The notes under the pieces: model-generated | What the model saw: the letters and a program-made list of their open reading frames with translations, nothing else | Told to the model about the DNA's origin: nothing | Database searches by the model: none | Program-made: the position numbers and the translations under genes | Shown: positions 36,783-45,296 of the stretch, piece after piece | Numbering within the stretch: position 1 is the stretch's first letter | How the letters are laid out: every line of letters begins with the position of its first letter | From: UBA1672 sp964352375 | Lineage (GTDB): Bacteria > Pseudomonadota > Alphaproteobacteria > Micavibrionales > Micavibrionaceae | Length of the DNA: 64,000 nucleotides | Reading direction: 5' to 3' | Assembly (NCBI GenBank): GCA_964352375.1 | Contig: CAYGSA010000002.1 | Coordinates: 16,638-80,637, forward strand

Positions 36783-37103
36783 ATGAAGATGTCAACTAAT
36801 ATGCAATGCTTTATCCACAAGAACCTTGTTTTCGTAGCAGGGCTGATTTTGTGTGTGTATTTTTCGTTTCACATTGCCTATGGTCAACGTAGCTATTCGC
36901 AACTTAATAGCTTAACGCAAATCTCATCTTCTCAAAAAATAGAGATTTCCACATTAAAAAGTGAAAAAAAATCACTCGAGAAGAAAGTTTCTATGATGCG
37001 TTCTGAAACGCTTTCTGTTGATCTGGCGGAAGAGCAAATCCGTAAGTACTTGGGATATCATCATAAAGATGAGTTGATTGTTCTTAGTCAAGAGATGCGA
37101 TAA
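36783..37103 (+). CDS. FtsB/DivIC-family cell division protein
   Basis: This 106-residue protein has one membrane helix (residues ~13-34), a coiled-coil stretch (~40-75, SSQKIEISTLKSEKKSLEKK) and a short C-terminal part with AEEQIRKYLGYHHKDELIVL. That is the layout of the FtsB/DivIC septum-formation family, which bridges FtsL and FtsQ. Its place between eno and pdhA is the usual one for the alphaproteobacterial ftsB homologue. The exact start among ATGs 36783, 36789 and 36801 is uncertain. Confidence 0.8.
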   Translation: MKMSTNMQCFIHKNLVFVAGLILCVYFSFHIAYGQRSYSQLNSLTQISSSQKIEISTLKSEKKSLEKKVSMMRSETLSVDLAEEQIRKYLGYHHKDELIVLSQEMR

Positions 37104-37223
37104 TCAATTTTATCGTTAGATTACAATATGTTGCGCCGCACAAAAGCATATATTCCTCTGGTCAAAAGCCTATAAATCGTTTAGTAATTTCTTGTTTTAT
37201 TCTGCAAAGAAAAGGATGCACAC

Positions 37224-38234
37224 GTGGCTGCAAAGAAGTCGAAATCAAAAGCTAAGAAATCTAATGTCTCGCCGGAGCCTTCCGTTGATGAGTTGAAAGC
37301 GCTATATCGTGAGATGTTGCTTATTCGCCGTTTTGAAGAAAAAGCTGGTCAGCTATACGGTATGGGTTTGATTGGTGGCTTTTGTCACCTTTACATTGGG
37401 CAGGAAGCTGTTGTGACGGGGATTAGCTCTGTGCAGGAGCCGCAGGACACGGTTGTTACATCCTATCGTGATCATGCCCATATGCTGGCGTGTGGTATGG
37501 ATGCGAAGGGTATTATGGCGGAATTGACTGGGCGGATTGATGGATACTCGCGCGGCAAGGGCGGGTCTATGCATATGTTCAGCCTTGAGAAAAACTTTTT
37601 TGGTGGGCACGGGATTGTTGGTGCGAGCACAGCCATTGGCACAGGGCTTGGTTTTGCGCATAAGTATAAAGAGGATAACGGTGTGGCGGTTGCCTATATG
37701 GGTGATGGGGCATCGAACCAAGGGCAGGTTGCGGAATGTTATAATATGGCGGCGCTCTGGGATTTACCGGTTTTGTTTGTGATTGAGAATAATCAGTACG
37801 GGATGGGCACGAGCGTTTCGCGCTCATCGGCGGGGCAATTGTACCGCCGCGGTGAGGGGTATGGGATTCCCGGTGAGCAGATCGATGGTATGGATGTGTT
37901 TGCGGTGCAAGCATCTGCGCGTCAAGCGCTTGACTATGTTCGCAGCGGCAATGGGCCGTATATTCTTGAAATTATGACGTATCGCTATCGCGGGCACTCT
38001 ATGTCTGACCCTGCGAAGTATCGCACGAAGGATGAGGTTAGCGGCATGAAAGGCGAGCGTGATCCGATTACGCAGGTTAAGGATCTGTTGCAAAAAGCCG
38101 GTGTCGAAGAGGCCGAGGTTAAGGAAATTGATAAAGAGATTAAAGCCATTGTGAATGATGCGGCAACGTTTGCTCAGGAAAGCCCGGAGCCGCCGCCACA
38201 TGATCTTTGGACAGATGTATTAGTGGAGGCTTAG
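37224..38234 (+). CDS. pdhA: Pyruvate dehydrogenase E1 component, alpha subunit
   Basis: E1-alpha binds thiamine diphosphate and, with E1-beta, decarboxylates pyruvate. The TPP motif runs from GDGASNQGQVAE to ENNQYGMGTS (residues ~157-195), and the phosphorylation-loop region RGHSMSDPAKYRTKDE is present. A GTG start at 37224 follows AAAGGA (37211-37216) at 7 bases. The Lys-rich N-terminal dozen residues are probably disordered. It heads a pdhA-small ORF-pdhB-pdhC-(SLOG)-lpd operon. Confidence 0.96.
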   Translation: MAAKKSKSKAKKSNVSPEPSVDELKALYREMLLIRRFEEKAGQLYGMGLIGGFCHLYIGQEAVVTGISSVQEPQDTVVTSYRDHAHMLACGMDAKGIMAELTGRIDGYSRGKGGSMHMFSLEKNFFGGHGIVGASTAIGTGLGFAHKYKEDNGVAVAYMGDGASNQGQVAECYNMAALWDLPVLFVIENNQYGMGTSVSRSSAGQLYRRGEGYGIPGEQIDGMDVFAVQASARQALDYVRSGNGPYILEIMTYRYRGHSMSDPAKYRTKDEVSGMKGERDPITQVKDLLQKAGVEEAEVKEIDKEIKAIVNDAATFAQESPEPPPHDLWTDVLVEA

Positions 38235-38236
38235 TA

Positions 38237-38464
38237 GTGAAGGGCTTTTTTTCGAAAAATAATATAATTTCTCTGGTAATAGCTGCATTTCTGTCTGTTG
38301 TAACCTTTTTTGTTCTTTTGTTTTTAACGCTTAACTTAAATGATAGTTATTTATTGTTTTTCTTTGGTCAACATGAAGGTCTTATCCTTGGTCTTTTATG
38401 TGGTGTTTTTGCACTAATAGTAATTAAGGTTCGTAAATCTAGAGAGGGTAATGATGCCAACTAA
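38237..38464 (+). CDS. Small two-helix membrane protein between pdhA and pdhB
   Basis: This 75-residue frame starts at GTG 38237, two bases after the pdhA stop, behind a GGAGG (38225-38229) 7 bases upstream. Two hydrophobic segments span residues ~10-31 and ~40-58, and the tail (KVRKSREGNDAN) is basic then polar. Its stop lies inside pdhB, overlapping the pdhB start by 11 bases, so it is probably translated and coupled. It is more AT-rich than its neighbours. I do not recognise a family. Confidence 0.65.
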   Translation: MKGFFSKNNIISLVIAAFLSVVTFFVLLFLTLNLNDSYLLFFFGQHEGLILGLLCGVFALIVIKVRKSREGNDAN

Positions 38465-39881
38465 TATTTTAATGCCGGCGCTTTCGCCGACGATGACAGA
38501 GGGTAATTTGGCCAAGTGGCTGAAGGCTGAAGGCGACAGTGTCGAGGCAGGCGACGTTATTGCGGAAATTGAAACAGATAAAGCAACAATGGAAGTTGAG
38601 GCGGTTGATGAGGGCGTTATTGGTAAAATTTTGATTTCCGAGGGGACCGAGGGCGTTGCCGTGAACACGCCGATTGCTGTGCTTTTGGAGGAGGGTGAGA
38701 GCAATGACAATATTGAAGATGTTGCTTCTGCTCCTGCGTCTAGCGAACCTCAGGTTGATGCAGTAGAAAGCACTCCAAACGTTCAGCATGATGTTGATCA
38801 ACCCGCAGGTGCGGATGTTGAAAACCGCGATATTTTATATTCTCAGGGCGTTGTTATTGAATCGCCACCATTCGATGAAGCGAAATTCTTTGAAGACACC
38901 GTTGAGCAGACTGTGCGTGTTGCTTTGCGTGATGCGATGGCAGAGGAAATGCGTGCGGATGAACGCGTTTATCTTATGGGCGAGGAAGTTGCCGAGTACC
39001 AGGGGGCTTATAAGGTTTCCGAAGGATTGCTTGATGAGTTTGGCCCGAAACGTGTAATTGATACCCCGATTACGGAGCATGGATTTGCTGGTATTGCGGT
39101 GGGTTCAGCGATGAATGGGCTTAAGCCGATTGTCGAGTTTATGACGTGGAATTTTGGGATGCAGGCGATTGACCATGTGATTAACTCTGCGGGTAAGACG
39201 CTTTATATGGCAGGGGGTAAGCTTGGGTGTCCGATTGTGTTCCGCGGGCCGAACGGCGCTGCGTCACGCGTTGGCGCGCAGCATTCGCAGTGTTACGCAT
39301 CGTGGTATGCGCATGTTCCGGGATTAAAGGTGCTTTCGCCTTGGTCGGCGGCGGATGCGAAGGGTTTAATGAAGGCGGCAATTCGTGACCCGAACCCGAT
39401 TATTTTTCTTGAGAATGAAATGCTTTACGGGCAGAGCTTTGATGTTCCTGTTTCTGAGGATTACGAAATTCCGATTGGTCGCGCGAAAATTGAGCGTTCT
39501 GGTTCGGATGTCACGATTGTGGCGTATTCCATTATGGTTGGGAAATCTCTGGAGGCGGCTAAGAAACTGGCAGAGCAGGGGATTGATGCGGAAGTGATTA
39601 ATTTACGGACTATTCGCCCGCTGGATCGTTATACGATTTTGGAGTCGGTGAAGAAGACGAACCGTATTGTGACGGCTGAGGAAAGCTGGCCTTTTGCGGG
39701 CATTGGTTCCGAGATCGCCGCGCTGGTTGGTGAGCATGCGTTTGATTATCTTGATGCACCATTAGCCCGCGTTTGCGCGAAGGATGTTCCGTTACCTTAT
39801 GCGGCGAATTTAGAGGCGATGGCTTTGCCGCAAACGGATGATATTATCGCAGCAGCGAGAAAGGTGTGTTATGCCGATTAA
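38454..39881 (+). CDS. pdhB: Pyruvate dehydrogenase E1 component, beta subunit with lipoyl domain
   Basis: This 475-residue subunit has an extra N-terminal lipoyl domain (residues 1-80, lipoyl-Lys in EIETDKATMEVEAVDEG), an acidic linker, and the E1-beta transketolase-like domain from about 130 (MGEEVAEYQGAYKVSEGLL). Lipoylated E1-beta is known in alphaproteobacteria. The second of two adjacent ATGs (38454) is 6 bases from AGAGAGG and is preferred. It overlaps the upstream small ORF and, by 11 bases, pdhC. Confidence 0.95.
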   Translation: MPTNILMPALSPTMTEGNLAKWLKAEGDSVEAGDVIAEIETDKATMEVEAVDEGVIGKILISEGTEGVAVNTPIAVLLEEGESNDNIEDVASAPASSEPQVDAVESTPNVQHDVDQPAGADVENRDILYSQGVVIESPPFDEAKFFEDTVEQTVRVALRDAMAEEMRADERVYLMGEEVAEYQGAYKVSEGLLDEFGPKRVIDTPITEHGFAGIAVGSAMNGLKPIVEFMTWNFGMQAIDHVINSAGKTLYMAGGKLGCPIVFRGPNGAASRVGAQHSQCYASWYAHVPGLKVLSPWSAADAKGLMKAAIRDPNPIIFLENEMLYGQSFDVPVSEDYEIPIGRAKIERSGSDVTIVAYSIMVGKSLEAAKKLAEQGIDAEVINLRTIRPLDRYTILESVKKTNRIVTAEESWPFAGIGSEIAALVGEHAFDYLDAPLARVCAKDVPLPYAANLEAMALPQTDDIIAAARKVCYAD

Positions 39882-41139
39882 TATTACAATGCCTGCCCTT
39901 TCCCCGACTATGACGGATGGGACACTTGCGAAATGGTTGAAATCAGAAGGTGACGCCGTTGAATCCGGTGATGTGATTGCCGAGATTGAAACGGATAAAG
40001 CCACGATGGAAGTCGAGGCTGTTGATGAGGGGATTATTGGAAAGATCCTTGTGGAAGCAGGAACGAAGAATGTTCCTGTGAACGATGTTATCGCGGTTTT
40101 ACTTGAAGAGGGTGAGAGCGCAGATGACATTGGTGATGTTTCTTCTGCGCCTGCGGCTAAGCCTGAAAAGAAGGCTGAGGTTAAAGCCGAAAAAGATTCT
40201 TCGACTGCGCGTTCTGTTGAACGCTCCGATCAGAATGACATAAAAAAGGGCGATCGTGTTTTTGCATCGCCACTTGCGAAGCGTATTGCGGCGGATAAGG
40301 GCATTGATCTTTCAAATGTTAAAGGCTCTGGCCCGCGCGGGCGGATTGTTAAATCCGATGTTGAGAATACGCAGGCTTCTACTCCTCCTAAAGCTTCTAC
40401 GATGAATCAGGCGCAGAGTATTCCTGTCGATGCGAAACTTAATGTTTACGGGATGGCTTACACGGAAATTCCGAATAACAATATTCGTAAAGTTGTGGCG
40501 AAACGTTTGTCTGAGTCTAAGCAAGAGGTTCCGCATTTCTATCTTACTGTTGAATGTGCTTTGGACAATTTGCTTGCTGCGCGTAAAGAGATGAATGATG
40601 CGGCGAATGGTGAGTTTAAGCTGTCTGTGAATGATTTTATTATTAAGGCTTCTGCGATGGCGCTTAAGGCTTATCCGGCGGCGAATGTGTCATGGACAGA
40701 TGATGCGATCCATCAATATTTGAATGCGGATATTTCTGTGGCAGTTTCCACGCCAACGGGGTTGATTACACCAATTATCAAGACCGCGGAGCAAAAGGGT
40801 CTTGTTGGCATATCATCCGAGATGAAAGACCTTGCGGGGCGTGCACGTGAAGGGAAATTGAAGCCCGAGGAGTTTCAGGGCGGTTCTTTCTCTATTTCAA
40901 ATCTTGGGATGTTCGGTGTTAAGGAATTTGCGGCGATTGTTAACCCGCCGCAGGGCTGTATTCTTGCGATTGGCGCAGGGGAGCAACGCCCCGTTGTTGT
41001 GAATGGCGAGATTCAGATTAAAACGATTATGAATTGTACGCTCTCTGTTGATCATCGTTCTGTTGATGGTGCGGTTGGTGCGGAATTCTTACAATATTTT
41101 AAACGTTACATCGAGAATCCAGTTAGTATGTTGCTTTAA
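39871..41139 (+). CDS. pdhC: Dihydrolipoamide acetyltransferase (E2 of pyruvate dehydrogenase)
   Basis: E2 is the core of the complex and moves acetyl groups to CoA. It has one lipoyl domain (residues 1-80, EIETDKATMEVEAVDEG), a linker, a peripheral-subunit-binding domain (ASPLAKRIAADKGIDLSNVK, ~130-150), and the catalytic domain ending in SVDHRSVDGAVGAEFL with the His and Asp in place. The start ATG 39871 lies inside the end of pdhB. The 422-residue length fits a one-lipoyl E2. Confidence 0.95.
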   Translation: MPINITMPALSPTMTDGTLAKWLKSEGDAVESGDVIAEIETDKATMEVEAVDEGIIGKILVEAGTKNVPVNDVIAVLLEEGESADDIGDVSSAPAAKPEKKAEVKAEKDSSTARSVERSDQNDIKKGDRVFASPLAKRIAADKGIDLSNVKGSGPRGRIVKSDVENTQASTPPKASTMNQAQSIPVDAKLNVYGMAYTEIPNNNIRKVVAKRLSESKQEVPHFYLTVECALDNLLAARKEMNDAANGEFKLSVNDFIIKASAMALKAYPAANVSWTDDAIHQYLNADISVAVSTPTGLITPIIKTAEQKGLVGISSEMKDLAGRAREGKLKPEEFQGGSFSISNLGMFGVKEFAAIVNPPQGCILAIGAGEQRPVVVNGEIQIKTIMNCTLSVDHRSVDGAVGAEFLQYFKRYIENPVSMLL

Positions 41140-41152
41140 GAAAGGCTGTTAA

Positions 41153-41686
41153 ATGATTGATCGTAAACCGATTGTTGGTGTTATGGGGTCTCATGAAAAT
41201 GAGTGGGAAGAATATTCTGACCCTGTTGGAGATTTGTTGGCGCGCAAGGGCTATAATTTGCTTACGGGCGCGGGTGCGGGCGTAATGACATGCGTGGCGC
41301 GATCTTTTACTATGGTTGAGGAGCGCAAAGGTGTCTCTGTCGGTATTTTGCCTGCTGTTGATTATAAGGGGCAAAAGCTTGATGAGGAAGAGTATCCTAA
41401 TCCTTACATTGAAATTCCAATGATTACGCCCCTGAGCATGAAGGCACAGAGTGATGCGATGCCTTTTAGTCGTAATTTGACCAATGTGATGACAAGCCAA
41501 GCGCTTATTATTCTGCCGGGTTCTCATGGTACACGGAACGAAGTTTCTTTGGCGCTTATGTATAATAAGCCTCTCGTGATGTTTGGGCCTGACGGGGCAT
41601 TTGACAAATTCCCTGAAGATCCGCTTCGCGCTGATAATATTTCACATGTTGAGCAATTTTTAGATGATGTTTTCGGGGATGCATAA
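41153..41686 (+). CDS. SLOG/LOG-family nucleotide-binding-fold protein
   Basis: This 177-residue protein has a Rossmann-like fold of the SLOG superfamily. VGVMGSHENEW and LLTGAGAGVMTCVA form the N-terminal nucleotide loop, and LPGSHGTRNEVSLAL corresponds to the PGGxGTxxE motif, with Ser for the second Gly. Relatives include LOG phosphoribohydrolases and proteins annotated as molybdenum-cofactor carriers; I cannot tell which activity this has. It is unusual inside a pdh operon, between pdhC and lpd, 3 bases before lpd. Confidence 0.7.
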   Translation: MIDRKPIVGVMGSHENEWEEYSDPVGDLLARKGYNLLTGAGAGVMTCVARSFTMVEERKGVSVGILPAVDYKGQKLDEEEYPNPYIEIPMITPLSMKAQSDAMPFSRNLTNVMTSQALIILPGSHGTRNEVSLALMYNKPLVMFGPDGAFDKFPEDPLRADNISHVEQFLDDVFGDA

Positions 41687-41689
41687 ATT

Positions 41690-43075
41690 ATGAGTGATAA
41701 AAATTTCGATGTGATTGTAATGGGCGGTGGCCCGGGCGGGTATGTTGCAGCGATCCGCGCGGCGCAGCTTGGGATGAAGGCCGCGGTGATTGAGGCAAAC
41801 CATCTGGGGGGTATTTGTTTGAATTGGGGGTGTATTCCGACAAAAGCTTTGCTGCGTTCGAGTGAGCTTTATCATCTTATGCAGCATGCTGATGACTTTG
41901 GTATTTCTGTTAAAGGCCTGGATTTTGATCTTGAAAAAGTCGTCAAGCGCTCTCGCGGGGTTGCGTCACAATTATCTGGCGGGATTGCGCATCTTTTGAA
42001 AAAGAATAAAGTTAAGGTTTTTGACGGTTTTGGCAAGCTTGAGGGGAGCGGTAAAGTTTCCGTTGGAAAAGATATTTTGTCGGCGAAGCATATCATCGTT
42101 GCGACTGGGGCGCGGGCGCGTGTTCTTCCGGGGCTGGAGCCTGATGGCAAGCTCGTTTGGACATATAAAGAAGCGATGGTTCCTGAGAAAATGCCGAAAA
42201 AGCTTTTGGTTGTTGGCTCTGGCGCGATTGGTATTGAGTTTGCGAGCTTTTATCGCTCTATGGGAGCAGAGGTCACTGTTGTTGAAGTTATGGATCGTGT
42301 GCTTCCTGTTGAAGATGAAGAAATTTCCGCGATGGCGCTTAAGGCGTTTGAGAAGCAGGGCATGAAAATTATGACGGGCGCGACGGTTAAGGCGCTGGAT
42401 AAGTCCAAGAGCAGCGTAACAGCGACGATTGAGACGAAGAAGGGGACGGAAAAGCTGACGGTTGATAACGTTATTATGGCGGTTGGGATTGTTGGCAATA
42501 TTGAAAATATTGGCCTTGAGAAAACGAAAGTTAAGACGACCCGCGGTCATATTGAAACGAACCAATTGATGGAAACCGCCGAGAAGGGCGTCTATGCGAT
42601 TGGCGATGTGACCGGTGCGCCGTGGCTTGCGCATAAGGCATCCCATGAGGGGATTATCTGCATTGAGAAGATCGCAGGCCTTAAAGATGTTCATCCGATG
42701 AATAAATCCAATATTCCGGGCTGTACCTATTGTCATCCGCAGGTGGCGAGTGTTGGCTTAACGGAGAAGGCCGCGAAAGAGGCTGGGCATAAGATTAAGG
42801 TTGGGCGTTTCCCGTTTATGGGGAATGGTAAAGCGATTGCTCTGGGTGAGCCTGAGGGGATGGTTAAGACGATTTTTGATGAAAAAACGGGTGAGCTTCT
42901 TGGAGCGCATATGATTGGCGCCGAAGTGACAGAGATGATCCAAGGTTATGTGGTTGGCAAGACTGCGGAGCTTGTTGAAGCTGACTTTATGCATACAATT
43001 TTCCCGCATCCGACACTCTCCGAGATGATGCATGAGAGCGTTCTTGACGCGTATGGTAAGGTGATTCATTTCTAG
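41690..43075 (+). CDS. lpd: Dihydrolipoamide dehydrogenase (E3)
   Basis: E3 reoxidises the dihydrolipoyl arms with FAD and NAD+. The FAD-binding VMGGGPGGYVAAIRAAQLG (residues ~8-26), redox disulfide in GGICLNWGCIPTKALL (~40-55), NAD-binding VVGSGAIGIEFASFY and active-site HPHPTLSE-type FPHPTLSEMMHE near the C-terminus are all present. The 461-residue length is standard. Being last in the pdh cluster, it probably serves this complex. Confidence 0.96.
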   Translation: MSDKNFDVIVMGGGPGGYVAAIRAAQLGMKAAVIEANHLGGICLNWGCIPTKALLRSSELYHLMQHADDFGISVKGLDFDLEKVVKRSRGVASQLSGGIAHLLKKNKVKVFDGFGKLEGSGKVSVGKDILSAKHIIVATGARARVLPGLEPDGKLVWTYKEAMVPEKMPKKLLVVGSGAIGIEFASFYRSMGAEVTVVEVMDRVLPVEDEEISAMALKAFEKQGMKIMTGATVKALDKSKSSVTATIETKKGTEKLTVDNVIMAVGIVGNIENIGLEKTKVKTTRGHIETNQLMETAEKGVYAIGDVTGAPWLAHKASHEGIICIEKIAGLKDVHPMNKSNIPGCTYCHPQVASVGLTEKAAKEAGHKIKVGRFPFMGNGKAIALGEPEGMVKTIFDEKTGELLGAHMIGAEVTEMIQGYVVGKTAELVEADFMHTIFPHPTLSEMMHESVLDAYGKVIHF

Positions 43076-43132
43076 TAAATCTGTACTTTCACTGGCGCTT
43101 AACGTATATTCTTCCCTGAATATGGAGATTTC

Positions 43133-43849
43133 ATGGACTTAAAAGAAGAAGAAATACTGGGCGATAAAATACATGAGCATTGGTATTATGTTTCCAAAGG
43201 TAAGGCGATGCGTCAATTTTTGGGAGATCATAAATCTCTTGAGGTTTTAGATGTTGGCGCGGGGTCTGGGATTTTTTCGCGGCAATTGCTTGATCACAAT
43301 ATATGCCAGAGCGCGGTGTGTGTTGATCCGGGTTATGAAGAAGAGTCAGAAGAGCTTCACCACGGGAAGAAAATTCAATTTGTTAAATCTTTAGATAAAA
43401 CAACGCAGAAACTTATTCTTATGATGGATGTGCTTGAGCATGTTCCTGATGATACGGCGCTTATTCGCGAATATGCGGACAGTATGCCTGATGATGGCAA
43501 GTTGCTTATTACGGTGCCTGCGTTTCAATTTATGTGGTCTGGGCATGATGTGTTTCTTGAGCATTATCGTCGTTACACGATTGAGCAGATGGAAAGGGCG
43601 ATTTCAATGGCGGGGCTGAAGCCGATCAAATCACGGTATTTTTTCGCTTCTTTGTTTCCTATGGTTGCGGCGGTGCGCGTTGCCAAGAACGCCATTACGA
43701 AGGGTAAAGTCGAGCCTAAAAGTGAGCTTAAGGTTTATTCTGATGCAATGAATAAGGCTTTGATCAAAATTCATGACGCGGAGCGCAATAGCATCTTTGG
43801 TTTCAATAAAGCTTTTGGCTTGAGCGTTTTTTGTTTATGCGGTAAGTAG
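43133..43849 (+). CDS. Class I SAM-dependent methyltransferase
   Basis: The Rossmann motif I is clear: VLDVGAGSGIFSRQLL (residues ~35-50), followed by LMMDVLEHVPDDTALIREY (~100-118) as motifs III/IV. The C-terminal part includes HDVFLEHYRRYTIEQMERAI, typical of the Methyltransf_11/12 group, often associated with envelope or lipid modification. The substrate cannot be read from sequence. It sits between lpd and lipA with a GGAG-type ribosome-binding site. Confidence 0.85.
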   Translation: MDLKEEEILGDKIHEHWYYVSKGKAMRQFLGDHKSLEVLDVGAGSGIFSRQLLDHNICQSAVCVDPGYEEESEELHHGKKIQFVKSLDKTTQKLILMMDVLEHVPDDTALIREYADSMPDDGKLLITVPAFQFMWSGHDVFLEHYRRYTIEQMERAISMAGLKPIKSRYFFASLFPMVAAVRVAKNAITKGKVEPKSELKVYSDAMNKALIKIHDAERNSIFGFNKAFGLSVFCLCGK

Positions 43850-43854
43850 GTCCT

Positions 43855-44820
43855 ATGACATATAATCCTGATTTACTTGATAAAGCCAAACGGCACCCGG
43901 AAAAGCAAAAGAACCCAGATCGGCCTGCGGGGCGAAAACCTGATTGGATCCGTGTTCCTGCGCCGCAAGGCAAGGTTTATGCCGAGACTAAAGATATTGT
44001 TCGCAAACAAAAACTGACCACAGTTTGTGAAGAGGCGGGTTGTCCGAATATTGGTGAGTGTTGGCAACAAAAGCATGCAACCTTTATGATTTTGGGCGAG
44101 GTGTGTACGCGGGCGTGTGCGTTTTGTAATGTTGCGACAGGCAAGCCTGACGAAGTTGATAAGCTGGAGCCTCTGCGCATTGGTGTTGCGGTGAAGCAAA
44201 TGGGGCTTAAACATGTTGTGATTACGGCCGTGGATCGTGATGATCTGAAGGATGGTGGTGCGGACCACTTTGTGAAGACCATTATGGCCATTCGTATGAA
44301 GAGTCCTGGTACAACGGTTGAGATCCTTCCTGGTGATTACAAGGGGAATATGGTGGATATTGACCATGTTATTCATGCCAAGCCGGATGTATTTAATCAT
44401 AATCTTGAGACTGTGCCGCGGCTTTATCCGACGATCCGTCCGGGGGCGCGGTATTTCCGCTCGCTGCGTTTGCTGGAGCGTGTTAAGGATGTTGATCCGA
44501 CGATGTTTACCAAATCTGGCATGATGGTTGGGCTTGGGGAGACACGAGAGGAGGTTGCGCAAGTGATGGATGACATGCGTGCGGCGCGTATTGACTTCAT
44601 TACGATTGGGCAGTATTTGCAGCCGACGCCCAAGCATGCGCCCGTGATGAAATGGTGGACGCCAGAGGAGTTTGAGGGGCTGGCCAAATTGGCGCGCTCT
44701 AAGGGGTTCTTGATGGTTTCGGCGACGCCGCTGACGCGGTCTTCGCACCATGCAGGCGATGACTTCGCGCAGTTAAAGGCTGCACGTGATGCCAAGTTTG
44801 CGCCGCATGCTGCGGAGTAG
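43855..44820 (+). CDS. lipA: Lipoyl synthase
   Basis: LipA inserts two sulfurs into protein-bound octanoyl groups, making the lipoyl cofactor used by the PDH genes just upstream. The auxiliary cluster Cys are in CEEAGCPNIGECW (residues ~59-71) and the radical-SAM triad is CTRACAFCNV (~83-92). The family's C-terminal RSSYHA motif reads RSSHHA here, keeping the Ser that ligates the auxiliary cluster. The 321-residue length is normal. Confidence 0.96.
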   Translation: MTYNPDLLDKAKRHPEKQKNPDRPAGRKPDWIRVPAPQGKVYAETKDIVRKQKLTTVCEEAGCPNIGECWQQKHATFMILGEVCTRACAFCNVATGKPDEVDKLEPLRIGVAVKQMGLKHVVITAVDRDDLKDGGADHFVKTIMAIRMKSPGTTVEILPGDYKGNMVDIDHVIHAKPDVFNHNLETVPRLYPTIRPGARYFRSLRLLERVKDVDPTMFTKSGMMVGLGETREEVAQVMDDMRAARIDFITIGQYLQPTPKHAPVMKWWTPEEFEGLAKLARSKGFLMVSATPLTRSSHHAGDDFAQLKAARDAKFAPHAAE

Positions 44821-44822
44821 CT

Positions 44823-45296
44823 ATGACAACCCATGCCGAGCGGCGCACCTTGATGTACACACCTGCGCAGCTGTTTGATCTGGTCGCGGATGTGAAGCGG
44901 TACCCTGAGTTTCTGCCTTGGTGTATCTCTGCCCGTGTCCAGCCGCCGAAAGATCGGGTCTTTGAGGCTGATTTGATTATTGGGTACAAGATGATCCGTG
45001 AGAAGTACGGCTCGCGTGTGACCTTGAATGGGCCCGATCATATTCATGTTGAATATACGAGCGGTCCGATGCGGTATCTGTCTAATCACTGGAGATTCAT
45101 CGAAGAAGATGATGGGTCGTGTACGATTGATTTCTTTGTTGATTTTGAATTCAAGAACCGTATTTTGCAGAACCTGATTGGTGTGTTTTTCAATGAAATC
45201 GTACAGCGTATGGTGAAGGCTTTTGAAACGCGGGCGCGGGAGCTATATGGCGAGAGCGGCATCGGTCAAGAGGTTAAGCGCCTTGGTGACGGTTGA
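44823..45296 (+). CDS. COQ10/RatA-family START-domain protein
   Basis: This 157-residue protein has the SRPBCC/START fold of the COQ10-RatA group: YTPAQLFDLVADVKRYPEFLPW (N-terminal, split here as residues ~12-33), a central beta-sheet, and IVQRMVKAFETRARELYG as the long C-terminal helix. Relatives bind ubiquinone and support respiration. lipA-coq10 is a conserved alphaproteobacterial pair. Its last 54 bases overlap the cinA 3' end on the other strand. Confidence 0.88.
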   Translation: MTTHAERRTLMYTPAQLFDLVADVKRYPEFLPWCISARVQPPKDRVFEADLIIGYKMIREKYGSRVTLNGPDHIHVEYTSGPMRYLSNHWRFIEEDDGSCTIDFFVDFEFKNRILQNLIGVFFNEIVQRMVKAFETRARELYGESGIGQEVKRLGDG

